47,221 nt of DNA, from NCBI GenBank assembly GCA_028287505.1, contig JAQBPN010000049.1, forward strand, positions 1-47,221, given 5' to 3'. Origin of the DNA: Fibrobacterota bacterium. GTDB taxonomy: Bacteria > Fibrobacterota > Fibrobacteria > UBA11236. Positions 39,884 to 47,221 of the stretch are shown in pieces (the first letter of the stretch is position 1; every line of letters begins with the position of its first letter). Under the pieces are notes generated by a model, which was given only the letters and a program-made list of their open reading frames with translations, was not told the DNA's origin and searched no databases. A program made the translations under genes and the position numbers.

Positions 39884-41176
39884 TCAAAAAGGAACGGAAC
39901 GCTCCGGGTCGATTCCATCCGCGCCGTCGCCGGGCATGGTGTGCCAGGGAAAGATGAGCAGAGTGGATCCGCTTCCCACGGAACGGCCGCGCAAGTCCCG
40001 GGTGCCGGCGTTCCCCGACCAAGCGCCCCGGCCCAGACGAAACGCGCTTCCGGATGTTCCCGGTTTCCCTGCAGTGGCGGTGGCCGCCGTGCACGCCGAT
40101 TTCCACGTCTGCATATCCCAAACCACGGGAGTCTCATACCGGCAGTTCAAGGTGTCTACGTTCCCGGATGCGGAGAGGGTCATGCGGCCCCAGCCGTCCC
40201 AGGATCGGGACGGATCGTAATGGGTGCTGTCCTTGGCCCGCCATCCCGGAGGCTTGTCCGGGGCATTGTCGTAGTTCAGGTAATGCTTGGCCCACCGGTA
40301 TGCGATGGGGTTGCCGTCGCAGTTGCTCCAGAGCGAGTCCGGATACATGTTGAATCCCCACGAGATGAACATGGATTTGGTCGGGGCATAGGAGGCGCTC
40401 AAGCCGCCCCAATACGGGATCTTCATCTCCACCACCACGGTGGCGGTATCCGTGGCCGAATGGCGCCGGGAAACCGCCTTGGTACCCGCGGGTATGTCCG
40501 CGCCCGCGGAGGTCACGACCTGGAACCGATCCGCGGAAACCCGGTTGCGGAAATACAGGCGCGTATCCTTGTCGTTGATGGGTTTGTCCAATTGGATCGT
40601 TTTCGGAGACGTGCCGAAGATCAGGCCGCCGGCGTCCGCGGTGAAGAAGCTCCGGTAGGAAGTGGTATCGTCCTTCCACACCGTGGGATCGAGATACACC
40701 TCGGGCGCATCTGCTTTCCAAAGGTTGTCCGTGGTGGTGCACAAGCTTCCGGAGTTGGCCACGGTTTTCGTCTTCACCAGGAAGAGGAAATACAAGGCGG
40801 TATTATCGTAGGCCGCGAGCATGGAAATGTATCCGTTCACCGGGTTCTTCACGTAAAGAGACGGATCCGCGTTGCGGACCTGCTCGGGCTGGAGAAGGAC
40901 CATGCGACGGTAATCCTGGAACGTTATGGTCGAAACCGCGGAGGGCTGGGCGGATATCGACCGCCACAAGAGCTCGGGGGTGCCGTCCACGTTTATTTTC
41001 CCGTCCGGAACCCGGTAGGCGGTTATCGTTTCCTGCGTATACAGGGCATGAGCGCCCCCGCACAGGCATGCCATCAGCAGGCACATCCGCGCCACGGGAC
41101 CGGACAAAGAGGCCCGGAACCGGAAATTCCGGATCTGGTAAACGGTTGCCTTGGGTTTATGCGGGTTCATGGCCAT
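39884..41176 (-). CDS. Secreted protein with CBM9-like carbohydrate-binding domain
   Basis: 430 aa. After a basic N-terminus a hydrophobic segment (CLLMACLCGGAHAL) is the probable signal. The first 250 residues follow the CBM9-like/sugar-binding beta-sandwich pattern: GKINVDGTPELLWRSISAQP, then YDNTALYFLFLVKTKTV, NLWKADAPEVYLDPTVWKDD and VVVEMKIPYWGG. Such domains bind cell-wall polysaccharides. The last 60 residues contain TRDLRGRSVGSGS, recalling the xDxxGRxV start of C-terminal secretion tails in FCB proteins. It may bind plant or fungal wall glycans, like the GH81 enzyme. No catalytic domain was recognised. Confidence 0.7.
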   Translation of the reverse strand: MAMNPHKPKATVYQIRNFRFRASLSGPVARMCLLMACLCGGAHALYTQETITAYRVPDGKINVDGTPELLWRSISAQPSAVSTITFQDYRRMVLLQPEQVRNADPSLYVKNPVNGYISMLAAYDNTALYFLFLVKTKTVANSGSLCTTTDNLWKADAPEVYLDPTVWKDDTTSYRSFFTADAGGLIFGTSPKTIQLDKPINDKDTRLYFRNRVSADRFQVVTSAGADIPAGTKAVSRRHSATDTATVVVEMKIPYWGGLSASYAPTKSMFISWGFNMYPDSLWSNCDGNPIAYRWAKHYLNYDNAPDKPPGWRAKDSTHYDPSRSWDGWGRMTLSASGNVDTLNCRYETPVVWDMQTWKSACTAATATAGKPGTSGSAFRLGRGAWSGNAGTRDLRGRSVGSGSTLLIFPWHTMPGDGADGIDPERSVPF

Positions 41177-41338
41177 CTACAGGGATAGTATCCAGCGTTT
41201 CTAGAAGCAATTCCAGGGCCAAGGGCCTTCCCACGGTCACTTCCGCGCTGGTCCCCGTATTTCCTGCCTGTCCCCAAAATATAATGGGTTTTCCGGTTCC
41301 AGGCGGGTCATCCTCTGATAGCGGGGCAATTTTTGACC

Positions 41339-41389
41339 AGAGGACTTGCAGGGAACGTTTAGCGTTCCCTGGAGTTATATTTGTCCTCT
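41339..41389. repeat. Nested inverted repeat upstream of the helicase-associated gene
   Basis: CAGGGAACG (41349-41357) pairs with CGTTCCCTG (41363-41371), loop TTTAG. Outside it AGAGGAC (41339-41345) pairs with GTCCTCT (41383-41389). The structure ends 22 bp before the TTG start of the next gene, so it could control its transcription or translation. A TATAAT lies upstream at 41280-41285 without a clear -35. Confidence 0.5.
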
Positions 41390-41411
41390 TCCACTTTTAG
41401 CGACCGGATGA

Positions 41412-43385
41412 TTGGATTTGCACGCTCTTCTTGAATTCCTGACGGTAGCCCCAAAATCCTTTGTCATCAAGCTTCATCGCCGGGATCAGCCCGGCGAGGG
41501 GCTTATGCAAGCGGCCAAGGTCATCCAATTGGTCTACGATTGGGCAATCCGGCCCGATCGGATCGCGCAATCCCTGAAAACCGCGGATTCCCAGGGCCGA
41601 CATCTGATCGCCCTGGTATACGCCTCCGAGGATCGCGGCGCCTCCGAGGCCGAACTGCTCGGCAGCCTGGAAGGGTTTCCTCCCTCGCAGGCGCTCATGC
41701 TTTTGGGGAAGCTGGAACAGGAACTTCTCATCTTCTCCCGCGAAGGGGACAAGACGCGCACCTTCCACGGCTTCCGCGAACTCGCGGACGAAGTGCTGCC
41801 GGCCGTGCTCGCCGATCAGTGGCTTGGCGCCACCGCGGTGGACAAAACCGGGCAAGCCGGCGCCGGTGTCGAGTCCGCCAGTTGGATCTCCTTCCGCAAT
41901 TTCCTGAGCGGACATCTCTGCCACTTCCTGTGCCAGGTCGCCCTGGGTTCGGTGAAGATCACCCAGAACGGCGAAATGCACCGCAAGGATGCGCAAGAGC
42001 TGGCCCAACGGTTCACTTTCGGGGAGCGCCTGTCTTCGGCTCTTCCCGCCGAAGAGGTGCAATTGCTTTTGCATTTCTCCGTGGGCGCATCCCTGGTGCT
42101 GCAGGAAGACGGCGTGCTTTATCTCTCCATGGAAGGCAAGGCCCTCCTGCGGGGGGAGCGCCGCGAGGCGTGGCGCAAATTCGCCGAGTGGTGGATGGAA
42201 TCCCGCGTGCACGGACTGTCCCACATCATCAAGACCCTGGCCAAGCTGCCCGCCGATCCGGCCACGGGACGCATCGCTCCCTGGGCCAACATTCTGTGGA
42301 TCTATTCGGGGCCGCAACGCAAAGGTTACCACGATCCCAAGGCCTCCTTCACCTGGGAAAACCTGCCCAAGGTTATGCAGGAACTGTGGCTTCTGGGCAT
42401 CGTCGACTTCGGCATGGTCAAAGGCCGAATCGCCTGGGTCCGCCCCGATCGCGCCGCCATCGCCTTCCTGGCCTTGCACCTGGCCGCCAATGAAGATCCG
42501 GAATCCAGCCGCAATCCCGCCGACGCGGATGAAGGGAACACCGGCCATCCGACGCGTCCCATCAGCCTGCCGAACATGGAAAGCCTGGTCCCGCTCGACT
42601 CCCCGCTCGGCTGGCAGTATCGCCTGGAGCTGGTGGGCCACAAGAGCAACGACGAGTTCATGGGGCGCTATCGCTTCACCAAGGAATCCGTGATCCAGGG
42701 ACTGCAGGCCGGACTGGGAATGGAGGAGTTCAAGGACCTCCTCACCTGGCTCGGCTTCGAAGGCCCCGCCCGCCAGACGTTGTTGGAATGGGCTTCCACC
42801 TACGCGTCCACCTTGTTCATGGACGCTCTCTTGCTCAAGGTCTCGGACCCGATGCGCTTCCGGGAACTGCAGGAAATCCCCCAGTTCCTGGAACTGGTGA
42901 CGGAGGTCATCCCGGATTACGGATTCGTGCTCAACCGCCAGAACAAAGCGCGCGTCAAGGAACTGCTGCAGCATTTCGGCCTGGTGCCGGGCGAGGACTC
43001 GCGCCGCATCCTGGATCTTGCGCCGGTCTCCCTTTCCATGGCGGGAACCGCATGGGAATTGCCGCGGCCGGAAATCGGACCGCCCGCATACCGGGAGTCG
43101 CCGGGCTCCCTGCGCGCGCCTCCCCAGGAGCCCAAGGACAAGAACGGCCAGGCCTCCCGCGAGCAGGAGATGAAGGAGCGGATCGAAACGCTGGAATCCG
43201 CCATCGCCGGGGAAAAGAAGATAGAGTTCAGCTACGCCGCCCCCACCATGAAGCGGATCGCCCTGAAGCCGTTGCTGCTGCTGAAGCACAAGGATCCCAT
43301 CAAGTTCATCGGCATCGAGCTGGACTCCGGACACCGGAACGAATACGTTCTGGAACAGGCCAAGGCTCTCAGGATCGTCGAATAG
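41412..43385 (+). CDS. Helicase-associated (XPB/Ssl2 N-terminal-like) protein with WYL-like C-terminus
   Basis: 657 aa from TTG 41412 (TTG 41418 also possible). The long helical body (about 1-540) has winged-helix-like parts and, near 480-540, the pattern LKVSDPMRFRELQEIPQF, then LTEV-like and DYGFVLNRQNKARVKELLQH, as in the helicase-associated Helicase_C_3 domain. A disordered linker is followed by a C-terminal WYL-type fold: IETLESAIAGEKKIEFSYAA, KPLLLLKHKDPIKFIGIELD, and LEQAKALRIVE. WYL domains bind nucleic acids or nucleotides. The gene ends 4 bp before dnaE, which suggests a DNA-replication or repair role. Assignment is by pattern only. Confidence 0.65.
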   Translation: MDLHALLEFLTVAPKSFVIKLHRRDQPGEGLMQAAKVIQLVYDWAIRPDRIAQSLKTADSQGRHLIALVYASEDRGASEAELLGSLEGFPPSQALMLLGKLEQELLIFSREGDKTRTFHGFRELADEVLPAVLADQWLGATAVDKTGQAGAGVESASWISFRNFLSGHLCHFLCQVALGSVKITQNGEMHRKDAQELAQRFTFGERLSSALPAEEVQLLLHFSVGASLVLQEDGVLYLSMEGKALLRGERREAWRKFAEWWMESRVHGLSHIIKTLAKLPADPATGRIAPWANILWIYSGPQRKGYHDPKASFTWENLPKVMQELWLLGIVDFGMVKGRIAWVRPDRAAIAFLALHLAANEDPESSRNPADADEGNTGHPTRPISLPNMESLVPLDSPLGWQYRLELVGHKSNDEFMGRYRFTKESVIQGLQAGLGMEEFKDLLTWLGFEGPARQTLLEWASTYASTLFMDALLLKVSDPMRFRELQEIPQFLELVTEVIPDYGFVLNRQNKARVKELLQHFGLVPGEDSRRILDLAPVSLSMAGTAWELPRPEIGPPAYRESPGSLRAPPQEPKDKNGQASREQEMKERIETLESAIAGEKKIEFSYAAPTMKRIALKPLLLLKHKDPIKFIGIELDSGHRNEYVLEQAKALRIVE

Positions 43386-43389
43386 CCGC

Positions 43390-46300
43390 ATGGAATCGCA
43401 GTCGCAGATCCCCTTCGTCCATCTCCACGCCCATTCCGAATACTCCATGCTCCAGTCCTCGGCCCGCATTTCCGGGCTGGTGAAGAAGGCGCTGGAACTC
43501 AAGCAGACGGCCATCGCCCTGACCGATCACGGCAACATGTTCGGCATGCTCGAATTCCACATGTACGCCAAGAAGGCGGGCATCAAGGCCCTGATCGGCT
43601 GCGATTTCTACGTGGCGCCGGACCGCAGGCAGAACCAGAATTATTCGCCCAACCAACCCCTGCACCATAAGCTGATCCTGATCGCGGCCACGGACGCGGG
43701 CTACAAGAACCTGATGCATATCTGCTCCGACGGATACATGGATGGTTTTTTCCAGAAACCGCGCATCGATCACGAGTCCCTGCGCGGCCGCTCCGAGGGG
43801 CTCATCTGCCTCACCTCCAACCACCAGGGCGAAGTCGGTTACTACCTGCTGAAGGGCAACGAGAAGAAGGCGCGGGAAATCCTGGACGCCTACGCCGCCT
43901 TTTTCGGCAAGGAGAACGTCTACCTGTGCCTGCAATCCCACGGCCTGCAGGACGAGGAGACGATCAACAAGCGCTTCCTGGAGCTGCACAAGGCCGAAGG
44001 CTGGAAGCTCGTGGCCGTCAACGACGTGCATTACCTGGAGCGGCCGGACGCGGAAGCGCACGAAGTGATGCTCTGCATAGAAGGCGGCCACAAGTTCAAG
44101 GACGCCAACCGCCCGCGCTTCAATTCGGATCAATACTACCTGCGCTCGGGCGCGGAGATGGCCGCCCTTTTCAAGGACTATCCCGACGCGCTCGAGAACA
44201 CCGTGCGCATCGCGGAGCAGTGCAACGTCACCATCGAGTTCGGCAAGCTCCACCACCCCCAGTTCCCCATCCCGCCGGAGTTCACGGATTCGGACGCCTA
44301 TCTGGCCCACCTGTCCCGCGAAGGCATGGCGAAGCGCTATCCGGACGTCACCGATCCCGACCAGTTCAAGGTCCTCCAGGATCGCATGGAGTTCGAGCTC
44401 GAAGTGATGAAGCGGATGAAGGTCGCGGGCTACATGCTCATCGTCCAGGACTTCTGCAACGCCGCCCGGCAAAGGAACATTCCCGTGGGCCCGGGCCGCG
44501 GATCCGCCGTGGGCTCCATAGTCTCCTACGCGGTGGGAATCACGGACGTCGATCCCATCCGGTACAACCTGCTGTTCGAGCGCTTCCTGAATCCCGAGCG
44601 CGTGTCCATGCCCGATATCGATACGGACTTTTCCGACAACGGCCGGCAGGAAGTGATCCAGTACGTGGTGGACAAGTACGGCACGGATTCCGTGGCCCAG
44701 ATCGTCACCTATGGGCGCATGAAGGCCAAGATGGTGCTCCGCGACGTGGGCCGCGTCATGGGTTTCGAGGCCCAGCGCCTGAACCAGATCTGCAAACTCT
44801 TCCCCGCCTTCAATCCGTTCGCGGATCTGCAAACGGCCCTCAACGAATCTGCGGACCTGAAAAAGGAGATGGAGAGCGAACCCGGGCTGGAAAGCCTGAA
44901 GCTGATCGCCCTCAAGCTGGAGGGTCTGGTGCGCCAGGCCGGCATGCACGCCGCCGCCGTCATCATCGCGCCCAAAGCCATCGTCAATTTCGCCCCCCTG
45001 TTCAAGCAACCCGGTTCCGACCAGGTGATGATCCAATACGACAAAACGTATTCGGAGGACATCGGCCTGCTGAAGATGGACTTTTTGGGCCTGCGCAATC
45101 TTTCCGTGATCCAGGACTGCCTGGCCCAGGTGGAAGCCTCCACGGGCGAAAAGATCGATCCCCTCAAGCTTCCGGAAACGGATAAGCAGACCTTCCAGAT
45201 GCTGGGCAAGGGCCTGACCGTGGGCGTGTTCCAGTTCGAATCCGGCGGCATGCAGGATTACCTGCGCAAGCTCAAGCCATCCGTCATCGAAGATCTCATC
45301 GCCATGAACGCCTTGTATCGCCCGGGCCCGATGGAGTTCATTCCCGATTACATCGCCCGCAAGAATGGCAATGAGAAGCCGGACTACTACCACGAGAGCC
45401 TGAAGCCCATCCTCCAGGAGACCTACGGCGTGATCGTGTACCAGGAGCAGGTGATGCAACTCGCCCAGGTCCTGGCGGGTTTCTCCCTGGGCGGCGCCGA
45501 TCTGCTGCGCCGCGCCATGGCCAAAAAAGATCTGAAGAAGATGGACGACCTGAAGCCCAAGTTCGTGGGCGGCGCCAAGGATCGCGGGTATGATCCGAAG
45601 CTGGCCGAGCGGATCTGGGAAGTGCTGGTCCCGTTCTCGAGCTACGCGTTCAACAAATCCCATTCCGCCGCTTACGCCACCGTGGCCTACCAGACCGCCT
45701 ATCTCAAGGCCCACTATCCGGCCCAATTCATGGCTGCGAATATGAACTCGGAAATGCACGACACCACCCGCCTGGTGGTGCTTCTCAACGATTGCAAATA
45801 CCTTGGCATCGAGGTCACCTTCCCCAACATCAACGTGAGCCTGGCCAAGTATACGGAGAAGAACGGCAAAATCGTCTACGGCCTGGGCGGCATCAAGAAC
45901 GTAGGCCTGGCCGCGGTGGAATTCATCGTGAAGGAACGGGACAAGAACGGACCCTTCGTCTCCATCTTCGATCTGTGCAAGCGCGTCGATTCGCAATACC
46001 TGAACCGCCGCGCTCTGGAATCCCTGGTGCTGGGCGGCGCCCTGCCCGATGACATTCCCGGCAACCGCGCCCAGCAATTCGCCGCGGTGGAAACGGCCCT
46101 GGCCTACGCCCAATCCTTCCAGCAGGATCGCGACGTCGGCCAAGTCTCCCTGTTCGACGGCGGATCCTCGGCCGGCGGCCCGTCCTCATTGGAAACGGGC
46201 GAACCGCCCCTGCCCAATGTCGACCCCTGGCCCTACAACGAAATGCTGGAAAAGGAAAAAGAGGTGCTTGGCCTCTACCTGTCCGGCCATCCCCTGGAGC

Positions 46301-46941
46301 CGTATCGTATCGAACTCAGGGGCTTTACCACCTGTTCGCTCGACCCCGAGCGCCTGCGCATCGCCGTCGGCGAAGTGAAGCAGGAAAAGCCGAAAGAAGG
46401 CGAACGCTACCGGGGCCCGCAAGGCGCTCCCGTGGTGCTGGGCGGAATGATCACCCGCCTCAAGACCAAGCTGTCGGCGAAGGACAACAAGACCTTCGCT
46501 TTCGCCGAGCTCGAGGACTTCGTGGGCAAAGTCGAAATAGTCCTCTGGTCGGATGTGTTCGAGGAGGTGCGGCATCTGGTGGAACTCGATTCCATGGTGC
46601 TCATCCGCGGCAACCTCACCTTCAATGAGGAACTGGCCATGTTCAAGCTGAATGCCCAGAAGGTGCTCAGCCTTCCGGAAGCGCGCGAGAAATTGACGCG
46701 CAGCGTCCATGTGCGGTTGAAGACGAAAGGGCTGCAAGAGCCCAACGTAACCCTGCTCCACGATGTCTGTTCGGAATACGTGGGGAATTGCCAACTGGTG
46801 CTGCACCTTGAGCATCAGGGGGGCGATGATCTCGCCATGGTGAGCGAAAAACTGCGCGTCACTCCTGAAAAGACCTGCACCGCGTCCCTGGCCGGCTTGG
46901 TGGGTGCGGACAACGTCTGGCTCAGCGCCAAAACCTTTTAG
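43390..46941 (+). CDS. dnaE: DNA polymerase III alpha subunit
   Basis: 1183 aa, the DnaE1 length. PHP domain first: FVHLHAHSEYSMLQSSARI with the HxH metal ligands intact, then ALTDHGNMFG. The polymerase core shows GPGRGSAVGS (about residue 368), the catalytic PDIDTDF (about 408), and AGMHAAAVIIAP. YRPGPMEFIPDYIARKNG, VYQEQVMQLAQVLAGFSLGGADLLRRAMAK (in parts) and FNKSHSAAYATVAYQTAYLK follow. The OB domain starts near 1010 (GGMITRLKTKLSAKDNKTFA). It is the replicative polymerase. The intact PHP may give proofreading or phosphatase activity. It is coupled to the helicase-associated gene upstream by a 4-bp gap. Confidence 0.97.
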   Translation: MESQSQIPFVHLHAHSEYSMLQSSARISGLVKKALELKQTAIALTDHGNMFGMLEFHMYAKKAGIKALIGCDFYVAPDRRQNQNYSPNQPLHHKLILIAATDAGYKNLMHICSDGYMDGFFQKPRIDHESLRGRSEGLICLTSNHQGEVGYYLLKGNEKKAREILDAYAAFFGKENVYLCLQSHGLQDEETINKRFLELHKAEGWKLVAVNDVHYLERPDAEAHEVMLCIEGGHKFKDANRPRFNSDQYYLRSGAEMAALFKDYPDALENTVRIAEQCNVTIEFGKLHHPQFPIPPEFTDSDAYLAHLSREGMAKRYPDVTDPDQFKVLQDRMEFELEVMKRMKVAGYMLIVQDFCNAARQRNIPVGPGRGSAVGSIVSYAVGITDVDPIRYNLLFERFLNPERVSMPDIDTDFSDNGRQEVIQYVVDKYGTDSVAQIVTYGRMKAKMVLRDVGRVMGFEAQRLNQICKLFPAFNPFADLQTALNESADLKKEMESEPGLESLKLIALKLEGLVRQAGMHAAAVIIAPKAIVNFAPLFKQPGSDQVMIQYDKTYSEDIGLLKMDFLGLRNLSVIQDCLAQVEASTGEKIDPLKLPETDKQTFQMLGKGLTVGVFQFESGGMQDYLRKLKPSVIEDLIAMNALYRPGPMEFIPDYIARKNGNEKPDYYHESLKPILQETYGVIVYQEQVMQLAQVLAGFSLGGADLLRRAMAKKDLKKMDDLKPKFVGGAKDRGYDPKLAERIWEVLVPFSSYAFNKSHSAAYATVAYQTAYLKAHYPAQFMAANMNSEMHDTTRLVVLLNDCKYLGIEVTFPNINVSLAKYTEKNGKIVYGLGGIKNVGLAAVEFIVKERDKNGPFVSIFDLCKRVDSQYLNRRALESLVLGGALPDDIPGNRAQQFAAVETALAYAQSFQQDRDVGQVSLFDGGSSAGGPSSLETGEPPLPNVDPWPYNEMLEKEKEVLGLYLSGHPLEPYRIELRGFTTCSLDPERLRIAVGEVKQEKPKEGERYRGPQGAPVVLGGMITRLKTKLSAKDNKTFAFAELEDFVGKVEIVLWSDVFEEVRHLVELDSMVLIRGNLTFNEELAMFKLNAQKVLSLPEAREKLTRSVHVRLKTKGLQEPNVTLLHDVCSEYVGNCQLVLHLEHQGGDDLAMVSEKLRVTPEKTCTASLAGLVGADNVWLSAKTF

Positions 46942-46975
46942 TCCTTTTTCCCCTTCCCAATTCCCCGAAACAGAA

Positions 46976-46999
46976 AAGGCCGCCCCTTGGGGCGGCCTT
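46976..46999 (+). terminator. Intrinsic terminator after dnaE
   Basis: AAGGCCGCCCC (46976-46986) pairs with GGGGCGGCCTT (46989-46999), perfect over 11 bp, preceded by A-rich sequence. It lies 34 bp after the dnaE stop. In plus orientation it is followed by TTCACGG, so the U-tract is weak; the preceding AGAAAA could serve a terminator in the other direction. Confidence 0.65.
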
Positions 47000-47080
47000 C
47001 ACGGTCTTGGTTGGCTTTTGCATCCCGAAGCGGCCCCAACCCTGGGAGCGTACCTTCAGTAAATCGTGCACAAACAAGAA

Positions 47081-47104
47081 CGGCCGTCCCCTTGGGGACG
47101 GCCG
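47081..47104 (-). terminator. Intrinsic terminator of the rRNA operon
   Basis: CGGCCGTCCCC (47081-47091) pairs with GGGGACGGCCG (47094-47104). On the minus strand it comes about 27 bases after the 5S rRNA and is followed by TTCTTGTTTG, so it fits the end of the rRNA operon. A second short ACTCC-TATT-GGAGT hairpin (47110-47123) lies between it and the 5S. Confidence 0.75.
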
Positions 47105-47130
47105 CTTGTACTCCTATTGGAGTGATTTAT

Positions 47131-47221
47131 ACCCTGGCATAGACCCACTCTCCCACGGCAAATGACCGTAGTACCATAGGCGCGTTGAGTCTTAACTTCT
47201 GTGTTCGGGATGGGAACAGGT
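47131..47221 (-). rRNA. rrf: 5S ribosomal RNA, 3' part (5' end outside window)
   Basis: On the minus strand the sequence reads CCTGTTCCCATCCCGAACAC, then AGAAGTTAAGACTC and CGCCTATGGTACTACGG, ending GTGGGAGAGTGGGTCTATGC, CAGGG. This is the conserved 5S pattern (CCCAT-CCCGAAC-AGAAGTTAAG, ATGGTA, GGGAGAGT, CCAGG). About 90 bases are visible and roughly 25 bases of the 5' end lie beyond the window. It implies that the 16S-23S-5S operon approaches dnaE from the right. The exact 3' end is estimated from the terminal stem. Confidence 0.9.

Noticed and set aside
43369-46143. A 924-codon minus-strand frame opposite dnaE
   Set aside because: dnaE has all catalytic motifs in the plus frame; the antisense product is His/Gly/Asp-rich shadow with no family pattern.
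46942-47130. tRNA gene between dnaE and the rRNA operon
   Set aside because: No cloverleaf, TTCGA loop or CCA end is recognisable; the hairpins there are terminator stems with nearly no loop.

Overview
The window is GC-rich, gene-dense bacterial chromosome. Core genes (dnaE, rsgA, truA, rph, gatA, argG/argD/argB/argC, ispD/ispF, part of a 5S rRNA) show it is chromosomal, not a plasmid or phage. Several accessory features suggest an uncultured member of the FCB superphylum, most likely Fibrobacterota or a close relative. These are two PorV/UPF0164-type outer-membrane barrels beside a secreted protein with a FlgD-like C-terminal domain, a secreted family-81 beta-1,3-glucanase, a 31-residue AURKAIP1/COX24-type ribosomal mini-protein, a UbiA enzyme of the digeranylgeranylglyceryl-phosphate-synthase type, and a DUF4321 protein. 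This placement is inference; no marker was compared with a database.

Layout. 1-2.4 kb: gmhB (LPS heptose), a hypothetical gene, an HD nucleotidase and a small membrane protein. 2.4-5.4 kb, minus strand: an ABC-F translation factor overlapping rsgA. 5.4-6.3 kb: the UbiA prenyltransferase. 6.5-11.5 kb, minus strand: an envelope block (LolA-like, YajQ-like, FlgD-tailed secreted protein, two PorV-like barrels). 11.6-17 kb, plus strand: HEAT-repeat protein, MurC/Mpl-like ligase, COX24-like mini-gene and RecD2 helicase. 17-24.2 kb, minus strand: gatA, NlpC/P60 lipoprotein, prephenate dehydratase, RNase PH, GH81 glucanase and a HAMP membrane protein. 24.3-25.8 kb: an AraC regulator with a DHFR-like enzyme. 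25.9-31.8 kb, minus strand: a membrane/HTH protein, a FliK-like protein, truA, an HtrA protease, a 53-codon mini-gene and DUF4321, tightly overlapped. 31.9-32.5 kb: an FHA protein. 32.8-39.3 kb, minus strand: two arginine/isoprenoid blocks (argC-argB-argD-cNMP protein, then argG-ispD-ispF). 39.5-46.9 kb: ferredoxin, a secreted CBM9-like protein, and a helicase-associated/WYL protein 4 bp ahead of dnaE. The window ends inside an rRNA operon that runs toward dnaE.

The most unusual signal is a family of four intergenic elements (about 6.36-6.49, 12.64-12.82, 32.60-32.76 and 35.47-35.68 kb). Each is bounded by inverted arrays of the heptamer GTCGGGC and contains an inner A-tract/T-tract hairpin. 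Two carry an extra GGCACG-loop-CGTGCC hairpin inside an arm. Each lies just downstream of one or two stop codons and is oriented so that a transcript leaving the gene meets a G-rich arm with G-quadruplex potential and then a terminator-like stem. They look like dispersed, modular 3'-end elements (composite terminators, REP/BIME-like or MITE-like). Other non-coding signals are a pair of GGAGTTTGC hairpins at 1.2-1.3 kb, a 14-bp perfect hairpin near a possible leaderless promoter at 17.6 kb, and a strongly C-rich block at 30.36-30.54 kb.
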